Assembly (NCBI GenBank): GCA_019415705.1
Contig: DXYS01000035.1
Location: forward strand, 1-9,903
DNA: 9,903 nt
Source: Bacteroidales bacterium
GTDB lineage: Bacteria; Bacteroidota; Bacteroidia; Bacteroidales; Muribaculaceae
Direction: 5' to 3'
Positions 6,121 to 9,903 of this stretch are shown here, in pieces. The translations under genes and the position numbers were made by a program. A model generated the notes under the pieces. That model saw only the letters and a list, made by a program, of their open reading frames with translations, had not been told where the DNA came from and did no database searches. Within the stretch, counting starts at the first letter, position 1. The number at the start of each line of letters is the position of its first letter.

Positions 6121-6783
6121 TTAACCGAACATCCACGTGAAGGCGCGGGTGAGGCGTTGGTCGGCGAACTGGTAGTGGTTGCCGGGGACAAGTTCAAACT
6201 CACAGTCGACTCCATGAGCTTTGAGGAAGTCGACAATCTCAACGGTGTCGGTCTGCACAGGTTTGAACTGCGGAACGGGCGAGAGAGCCTCCTTGATGCC
6301 AAGCAGAAAGTAGGCGCGGCCGCGTTTCGCGCCCACCTTGCGGCTTTTGACCCACACAACGAAATACTCATACCAGAACGAGCCTGACAGAGAGATGATG
6401 TTGTCGAATAGATCACATTCGAGCCACTGCCACAACGTGAAAAGTCCCGACAGGGAGACTCCGACGAGTGTACGCTGCGCTCCGGCTGCGATGCCGAGAG
6501 TCGTTTCAACCTGAGGAATGACCTTATCCCTGATTAGCTCAAGAAACTGAGGGGCGAGCCCCTCGAAGTCGGGACTGCCCGTAGGAACTCCTGCCGCGGG
6601 CCAAGGAGTCAAAGCGTTGTCCCAGTCCATATTGGTGATAACGACTATAGACACATCATATTTCTTTGCGTCTTCCAAGGCCCACCCTATGACTTCGTCG
6701 TAAGGATAAAGCATGTAGCAGATGCGGTCGGGATTGCCGCCGATCAATGTAACTTTAAGATTATCAATCTGTAGTGTCTGCAT
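6121..6783 (-). CDS. Alpha/beta-hydrolase, putative esterase (esterase D/IroE-like)
   Basis: A 220-residue serine hydrolase of the putative-esterase group that includes esterase D and enterochelin esterases. The nucleophile elbow is GVSLSG (108-113), with Ser110 the likely nucleophile. Glu165 (LGIKEAL) is a possible acid in the position used by IroE-like enzymes, and His203 in PGNHYQFAD is the likely catalytic histidine. SLSGSFWYEYF (131-141) fits the strand-turn that follows the elbow in this group. Early residues (GGNPDRICYMLYP, then VVITNMDWDNALTPWPA) match the substrate-side loops. No signal peptide is visible, so it appears cytoplasmic. The substrate is unknown; no siderophore genes are nearby. 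It converges with the sigma-partner gene and lies 132 bases downstream of the NimA-like gene on the same strand, possibly with its own promoter. Confidence 0.8.
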   Translation of the reverse strand: MQTLQIDNLKVTLIGGNPDRICYMLYPYDEVIGWALEDAKKYDVSIVVITNMDWDNALTPWPAAGVPTGSPDFEGLAPQFLELIRDKVIPQVETTLGIAAGAQRTLVGVSLSGLFTLWQWLECDLFDNIISLSGSFWYEYFVVWVKSRKVGAKRGRAYFLLGIKEALSPVPQFKPVQTDTVEIVDFLKAHGVDCEFELVPGNHYQFADQRLTRAFTWMFG

Positions 6784-6795
6784 ATTTCAATATAC

Positions 6796-6850
6796 CGGGC
6801 AAATCCTTAAAGCCCGTCTGAATATACAACGTCCGGGCCGCGGCCGTTGT
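6796..6850. other. Two GC-rich hairpins between the NimA-like and esterase genes
   Basis: CGGGC (6796-6800) can pair with GCCCG (6812-6816) around 11 nt, 12 nt ahead of the esterase start on the minus strand. ACAACG (6826-6831) plus CCG (6833-6835) can pair with CGG (6841-6843) and CGTTGT (6845-6850), with one T/C mismatch. Neither is followed by a clear T-tract on the minus strand, so termination is uncertain. No TAnnTTTG box was found here for the esterase gene. Confidence 0.4.
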
Positions 6851-6915
6851 TTCGAGAGATATTTTATCGCCCCGGAGCTCCCGTGCCGTTTTAACAAGTT
6901 TTGTCCACGGTCATA

Positions 6916-7398
6916 CTATGGCTTGCACTTCCCTACCGGCGGCTCTAAAAGTCTAATCCTCACTACTGTCGTGCGGTCAAGACTGCGCGCGACAGCCTCG
7001 TCAAAATGGTCCATGTATTTAGGCAAGAAACGTTCGCAGAGCATGCGCAGGGCCTTTATCTTCTCGTCATCATCGCTGACGATGGATGCCTCGCCCAAAG
7101 CGACAGCCGAATGATAATACTCGGTGAAATTATTTCGCTCCTCCTCAAAGCGCGGAGTGCATTTGCTTACGACCGAAAGGCTTACGACCGGATTAACGCG
7201 CAGGCAATCAAGTTTCTCGCCCTCGGCGGCGCAATGAAAATAGAAGGTCTCGCTGTCGCTGCGCACCACTGAGAGCGGCAGTCCGTAAGGCGTGCCGTCA
7301 GGACGCGTCATGCTGACAGTTACATAAGGTGCTCTGTCAAAGACCTCTAAAGCCCACTCTGCCGACTTTTGCCTGTCGAATTTCCTCATTTGTTTCAT
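6916..7398 (-). CDS. Pyridoxamine 5'-phosphate oxidase-family protein (NimA-like)
   Basis: A 160-residue split-barrel flavin-binding-fold protein close in pattern to the NimA/5-nitroimidazole-resistance group. Key parts are APYVTVSMTRPDGTPYGLPLSVV (23-45), the signature FYFHCAAEGEKLDCLRVNPVVSLSVV (52-77) and YYHSAVALGEASIV (94-107). His55 lies in the FHCA block. Members bind FMN or related cofactors as dimers in the cytoplasm and act as reductases or oxidases of unknown substrate; a link to nitro-drug resistance is possible but not shown here. It begins 11 nt after the HxlR stop on the same strand, so both are one transcription unit and probably respond to the same signal. ATG at 7398 is used; another in-frame ATG three codons later is possible. 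Confidence 0.85.
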   Translation of the reverse strand: MKQMRKFDRQKSAEWALEVFDRAPYVTVSMTRPDGTPYGLPLSVVRSDSETFYFHCAAEGEKLDCLRVNPVVSLSVVSKCTPRFEEERNNFTEYYHSAVALGEASIVSDDDEKIKALRMLCERFLPKYMDHFDEAVARSLDRTTVVRIRLLEPPVGKCKP

Positions 7399-7409
7399 AA
7401 TCCGGAATC

Positions 7410-7796
7410 TTAACGTTGACTTTTGAGAGATTCGGCATATGCCCGGCGGTGAGTCATGACTCCCTGCATGTGCTTTTGGGCCCAGTCGGTAAGCTGCATT
7501 ATCAGGGGGATAAGAGACTCTCCGGTAGCGGTCAGGCGGTATTCGACTTTGGGAGGCACTTGGGCGTAAACCTTGCGGTCGATAAGACCGTCGGCCTCGA
7601 GCGTCTTGAGTGTGGTCGAGAGTACACGGGTCGATATGTCCGGAATAAGTCGGCAGAGCTCATTAAACCTAACTACGCCCTGTCCGTTTATAACCAGCAA
7701 AACGAGCAACGACCATTTGTCGCCGAAACGCGCCACGACATTGCGTATCGGACATATCTCAATGATAGAATTGTTCTCCTTTGTCATTTTGCTCAT
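7410..7796 (-). CDS. HxlR-family transcriptional regulator
   Basis: A 128-residue winged-helix repressor/activator of the HxlR (MarR-related) family. The family pattern is nearly ideal: CPIRNVVARFGDKWSLLVLL (15-34), RFNELCRLIPDISTRVLSTTLKTLEADGLIDR (43-74) containing the recognition helix, and the wing VPPKVEYRLTATGESL (80-95). Cys15 in the CPI motif is the position used for thiol sensing by redox-responsive members such as YodB and HypR, so sensing of electrophiles or oxidants is plausible (inference). It lies ahead of the NimA-like gene and divergent to a cupin gene. Both promoters share a 17-bp imperfect palindrome, and the copy here runs from the -7 box up to the base before the start codon, which suggests autoregulation. 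The leader is very short; an ATG three codons later could also serve. Confidence 0.92.
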   Translation of the reverse strand: MSKMTKENNSIIEICPIRNVVARFGDKWSLLVLLVINGQGVVRFNELCRLIPDISTRVLSTTLKTLEADGLIDRKVYAQVPPKVEYRLTATGESLIPLIMQLTDWAQKHMQGVMTHRRAYAESLKSQR

Positions 7797-7813
7797 ACTT
7801 TATATTGCAAAGT
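7797..7813. promoter_or_regulatory. Probable HxlR operator, copy 1 (hxlR promoter)
   Basis: On the minus strand this reads ACTTTGCAATATAAAGT, an imperfect palindrome (arms ACTTT and AAAGT around 7 bases). It overlaps the -7 box of the HxlR gene and abuts its ATG. Copy 2 differs at only the central base. Confidence 0.65.
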
Positions 7814-7839
7814 TAGTAACACAAACGCATATATACAAG
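7808..7839 (-). promoter_or_regulatory. Promoter of the HxlR/NimA-like operon
   Basis: On the minus strand: CTTG at 7839-7836, a 20-nt spacer, then TAACTTTG at 7815-7808. Transcription should start near 7803, leaving a leader of only several bases. Confidence 0.65.
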
Positions 7840-7931
7840 AAAATGAATTTTTTTGAAATTTTTTGCCTCCTTAATCTCCTGATGCTCTGCAATAGTTATC
7901 AAAAGGTTAGTATGTGCCGCGAAAGTAAGTT

Positions 7932-7963
7932 CTTGACACAGCATTATTTGCACCGTAACTTTG
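7932..7963 (+). promoter_or_regulatory. Promoter of the cupin gene
   Basis: CTTG at 7932-7935, a 20-nt spacer, then TAACTTTG at 7956-7963: the same elements and spacing as the divergent hxlR promoter. The expected leader to the ATG at 7992 is about 23 nt. Confidence 0.65.
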
Positions 7964-7974
7964 CACTATAAAGT
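7958..7974. promoter_or_regulatory. Probable HxlR operator, copy 2 (cupin promoter)
   Basis: ACTTTGCACTATAAAGT, identical to copy 1 except for the central base. It covers the -7 box and the start region, where a bound repressor would block polymerase. Confidence 0.65.
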
Positions 7975-7991
7975 TTTAAATACATGAAAAG

Positions 7992-8441
7992 ATGAAACAG
8001 ATACAGACTATCGAAAAAGGCGCCAATTTCAGCGCCGCTAATTTCAGCAAGCTCGCCGACGTGAAGGATTATGTGCTCGAGTTAGGCCCGGATGTAAAAA
8101 TCCCCGGCAAAGTGTTCGGCGGTCAGGCTGTCGGCGCAACCGGCGGAGAGTTCTCATTTCAGGTTTTTGCACCCGGTCAGGAAACAGGCTTCGTGCACAC
8201 ACATAAGAATCATGAGGAGCTGTATTTCTTCCTCGCAGGCAAAGGCGAATTTCAGGTCGACGGCGACGTCTTCCCGGTCGAAGAAGGCTCTGTCGTACGC
8301 GTCGCTCCTGCCGGTAAGCGCTCGGTGCGCAACAACGGCACGGAGCCGCTCGTAATGCTCTGCGTGCAATACCGAGGCAATACTTTTACAGACGAAGACA
8401 CCGCTGACGGCAATATACTCAACGAGCCCGTGAAATGGTAA
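7992..8441 (+). CDS. Cupin-domain protein
   Basis: A 149-residue single-domain cupin, a small beta-barrel of the metal-binding type. Motif 1 is GFVHTHKNHEELYFFLAGKG (66-85), with metal ligands His69, His71 and probably Glu76. Motif 2 is PAGKRSVRNN (106-115); the histidine expected at 111 is Ser, so the usual fourth ligand is missing, though His74 could substitute. No signal peptide is seen; likely cytoplasmic. Enzyme activity cannot be assigned, since cupins include isomerases, dioxygenases and ligand-binding proteins. It diverges from the HxlR/NimA-like operon and shares its promoter layout and operator, so it is probably controlled by HxlR. A three-codon ATG-Lys-Arg-stop reading (7984-7995) overlaps the start at 7992 as ATGA and could influence initiation, but may be chance. 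Confidence 0.85.
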   Translation: MKQIQTIEKGANFSAANFSKLADVKDYVLELGPDVKIPGKVFGGQAVGATGGEFSFQVFAPGQETGFVHTHKNHEELYFFLAGKGEFQVDGDVFPVEEGSVVRVAPAGKRSVRNNGTEPLVMLCVQYRGNTFTDEDTADGNILNEPVKW

Positions 8442-8483
8442 GATAAAGAGATGAGCATATACTAAATTCCTTTGTAAAAATGT

Positions 8484-8491
8484 TATATTTG
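8484..8491 (+). promoter_or_regulatory. -7 box upstream of the hairpin split by the IS
   Basis: TATATTTG is a TAnnTTTG match, but no good -33 element sits at the right distance. Transcription would start near 8496, at the first bases of the split hairpin's 5' arm. Confidence 0.4.
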
Positions 8492-8493
8492 CA

Positions 8494-8531
8494 GGGACAT
8501 GTGCTTTGGCATGAGAGTAGTCATACATGCC
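8494..8531 (+). other. 5' part of a structured hairpin interrupted by the IS
   Basis: Joining the flanks at the target duplication (removing 8538-9800) restores a nested hairpin: GGGACATGT (8494-8502) pairs with ACATGTCCC (now 9799-9807), and GGCATG (8508-8513) with CATGCC (8526-8531), around a 12-nt loop. The outer stem is now more than 1.2 kb apart. Function unknown; a small RNA or 5' leader element is possible. Confidence 0.5.
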
Positions 8532-8537
8532 GGAAAC
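8529..8537 (+). repeat. Target-site duplication, left copy
   Basis: GCCGGAAAC, repeated at 9792-9800 directly outside the opposite IS end. Confidence 0.9.
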
Positions 8538-8555
8538 TACAGTACATGACAATTT
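8538..8555 (+). repeat. IS left terminal inverted repeat
   Basis: TACAGTACATGACAATTT, perfectly complementary to the right end. Confidence 0.92.
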
Positions 8556-8650
8556 ATAATTGGCTTATAATCAGCAGAAAATATCCCTTGCGGTGTAATT
8601 AGTGTTAAAAACGTGCGTATATAAACGCATGATTAATAAAGGCATAAGAA

Positions 8651-8710
8651 ATGTGGCAATCCGGTTTGTTTAAGAATTGGTAAAATCGCTTATAAAACCG
8701 AATGCCACAT
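8651..8710 (+). promoter_or_regulatory. Hairpin over the transposase start codon
   Basis: ATGTGGCA (8651-8658) pairs with TGCCACAT (8703-8710), CGGTTT (8662-8667) with AAACCG (8695-8700), and TAAG (8671-8674) with CTTA (8689-8692). The lower stem includes the first two bases of the transposase ATG (8709-8711), so it could hide the start site in long read-through transcripts, similar in logic to the protective structures of IS10 and IS50. Confidence 0.6.
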
Positions 8711-9773
8711 GGATATATTACAAACAATTCTCGAGTCCGTTTGGGTCAACGGATTACAGCTTTCTCACAAAAAATGCCTGAAGTCTCTGGTTGTCGCAAT
8801 GCTGATGACGCTGTCGGTGAATCTCGTCAAGCTGGCCCGCTACTCCTTCACTGATGTAAAGACTTTATCCGGAGTGAGGAGAATAGAACGCCTTCTGGCA
8901 CTGAGAATCTTCTCCGTCACCTTAGTGGGGAGAGCCATTGTCAGTGCATTGCCAAGTCAAAAGAAGTACATCCTTACCATGGACCGTACGACATGGGAGC
9001 TTGGAAGCCGTGTTTACAACATCCTTGCTGTAGGAATCTGCTTCGACGGCATATCCATACCGATATATTTCACCACTTATAACAAGCGCGGGTCAACCAA
9101 TTTCGCCGAGCAGATATCTTTCATGGAGCATGTTCTCGACATCATTCCGGAGGAGCGGATAGAGTGTCTGGTGGCAGACAGGGAGTTTGGCTATACGAAC
9201 TTCATTAAGTGGCTTGGCATAAGGCATATCCCTTTTTGTCTGAGAATCAGGGAGAATCATTATGTCAGGGATACATCCACAGGCAAAAGCTGCAAGATAA
9301 AAAACGTTCCGGCATCACTCGCAATCGGAGACAGCGTGGTGCTTTCTGACAGATACATAATCCGTGGAAATATCAAGGCGCGTATCTATGCGGTCAGGCG
9401 CAATGTACGCGATGACGAAAGTCTGCTGATTCTGGCGACACCTGTGGGCTCCTCGTTCACAGACAAGATTTACAGATTCAGATGGCAGATTGAGACCACA
9501 TTCCGTGCTATGAAATCGGCCGGATTTAATATGGAGGATACCCATCTGCCCCTCAATGGCAGATTTCAGAACATGCTCGTTATCGCGCTCATCGCATATG
9601 CATGCGTTTTCATAGACGGGCTTGCCAAGTCTGCGGATACGGCTATTCCGGTAATGAAACGAAATGGACGCAGACGTTTCAGTCTGTTCAGCTGGGGGCT
9701 CGATTTTGTCGTTGCAGACATCTTTGGTGAAACCAAAATTTGTGAATCCAACCTAGGGAAAACTGTGACCTAA
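8709..9773 (+). CDS. IS4-family DDE transposase
   Basis: A 354-residue transposase with the RNase H-like DDE core. The catalytic residues are visible: Asp92 in ILTMDRTTW, Asp157 in LVADREFGYTNF and Glu262 in YRFRWQIETTFRAMK, which matches the IS4 signature Y-x2-R-x3-E-x6-K exactly (Tyr255, Arg258, Glu262, Lys269). The N-terminal 80 residues are the usual helical DNA-binding/assembly region, and the C-terminal part is basic (KRNGRRRF, 317-324). No frameshift or stop interrupts it, so it is probably active. The ATG at 8709 is partly buried in a hairpin; no strong Shine-Dalgarno precedes it and I could not find a convincing internal promoter. The stop codon TAA at 9771-9773 immediately precedes the right inverted repeat. 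Confidence 0.95.
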   Translation: MDILQTILESVWVNGLQLSHKKCLKSLVVAMLMTLSVNLVKLARYSFTDVKTLSGVRRIERLLALRIFSVTLVGRAIVSALPSQKKYILTMDRTTWELGSRVYNILAVGICFDGISIPIYFTTYNKRGSTNFAEQISFMEHVLDIIPEERIECLVADREFGYTNFIKWLGIRHIPFCLRIRENHYVRDTSTGKSCKIKNVPASLAIGDSVVLSDRYIIRGNIKARIYAVRRNVRDDESLLILATPVGSSFTDKIYRFRWQIETTFRAMKSAGFNMEDTHLPLNGRFQNMLVIALIAYACVFIDGLAKSADTAIPVMKRNGRRRFSLFSWGLDFVVADIFGETKICESNLGKTVT

Positions 9774-9791
9774 AAATTGTCATGTACTGTA
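9774..9791 (-). repeat. IS right terminal inverted repeat
   Basis: On the minus strand this reads TACAGTACATGACAATTT, an 18/18 match with the left end. Confidence 0.92.
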
Positions 9792-9800
9792 GCCGGAAAC
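9792..9800 (+). repeat. Target-site duplication, right copy
   Basis: GCCGGAAAC, identical to 8529-8537. Confidence 0.9.
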
Positions 9801-9863
9801 ATGTCCCTTCTATGTTGTGGTGCAATAGGCAAAGGTAACTTTAACCTAAAATTAACATTTGCC

Positions 9864-9893
9864 TTGCGTTTGGCATAAGTATTAGTATCTTTG
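9864..9893 (+). promoter_or_regulatory. Promoter for a gene beyond the right edge
   Basis: TTG at 9864-9866, a 19-nt spacer and TATCTTTG at 9886-9893 form a good Bacteroidetes promoter. The start codon it serves lies outside the window. Confidence 0.6.
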
Positions 9894-9903
9894 TATCAGA
9901 AAG

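Larger units (their letters stand above)
8538..9791 (+). mobile_element. Complete IS4-family insertion sequence, 1254 bp
   Basis: The element has perfect 18-bp terminal inverted repeats, TACAGTACATGACAATTT at 8538-8555 and its complement at 9774-9791, and one full-length transposase gene whose stop codon abuts the right repeat. It is flanked by a 9-bp duplication GCCGGAAAC, within the IS4-family range, so insertion is probably recent and the copy looks intact. Because a C/G pair lies at the border, the exact ends could shift by a base. The 153 bases between the left repeat and the transposase hold hairpins but no other gene. Confidence 0.92.

Noticed and set aside
6006..6509. Minus-strand 167-codon open frame across the sigma-partner and esterase genes
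   Set aside because: It overlaps two better-supported genes and has Ser/Arg-rich, family-less composition typical of a shadow frame.
7984..7995. Three-codon upstream reading frame as a regulatory leader peptide
   Set aside because: Met-Lys-Arg-stop overlapping the cupin start is too short to separate from chance; noted only in the gene entry.

Overview
The window looks like a chromosomal segment of a gut-type Bacteroidales bacterium, possibly Muribaculaceae (the family is a guess). The main evidence is the repeated Bacteroidetes -7 promoter box TAnnTTTG, found ahead of lrgA, both divergent transcription units at 7.8-8.0 kb, the ECF sigma gene, the 4.5 kb minus-strand gene and the gene beyond the right edge. 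Protein flavour and the general scarcity of strong Shine-Dalgarno sites agree. No tRNA, rRNA or CRISPR array is visible.

Bases 1-2724 form an AT-rich, tightly overlapping plus-strand cassette: the 3' part of an FkbH-like gene (HAD phosphatase plus acyltransferase-like domain, apparently frameshifted near base 50), two different DUF488 proteins and a dual-OB-type protein. Successive genes overlap by 8, 8 and 1 nt, so they are probably translationally coupled. This is the best candidate for an under-described system. A short stretch of tandem and palindromic repeats (2782-2824) separates it from the more GC-rich DNA that follows.

Bases 2833-3990 carry lrgA-lrgB, a membrane protein pair with its own promoter and a likely terminator. 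It converges on an unrecognised basic, coiled-coil-like protein on the minus strand (3998-4543). Next comes an ECF sigma factor followed at once by a single-pass membrane protein with a TPR-like C-terminus (4773-6113), which may be its regulatory partner. This pair converges on a minus-strand alpha/beta esterase (6121-6783).

Bases 6916-8441 look like one small regulon. A minus-strand HxlR regulator with an N-terminal cysteine and a NimA-like flavin-oxidase-fold protein lie divergent to a plus-strand cupin. Both promoters have the layout CTTG-N20-TAACTTTG, and each overlaps the same 17-bp imperfect palindrome (16 of 17 bases identical), which is probably the HxlR operator.

The right end holds a complete IS4-family insertion sequence (8538-9791): 18-bp perfect terminal inverted repeats, a full DDE transposase and a 9-bp target duplication. 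It has split a promoter-proximal hairpin that can be rebuilt from the two flanks. A hairpin inside the IS can pair across the transposase start codon. The last bases hold a promoter for a gene outside the window.
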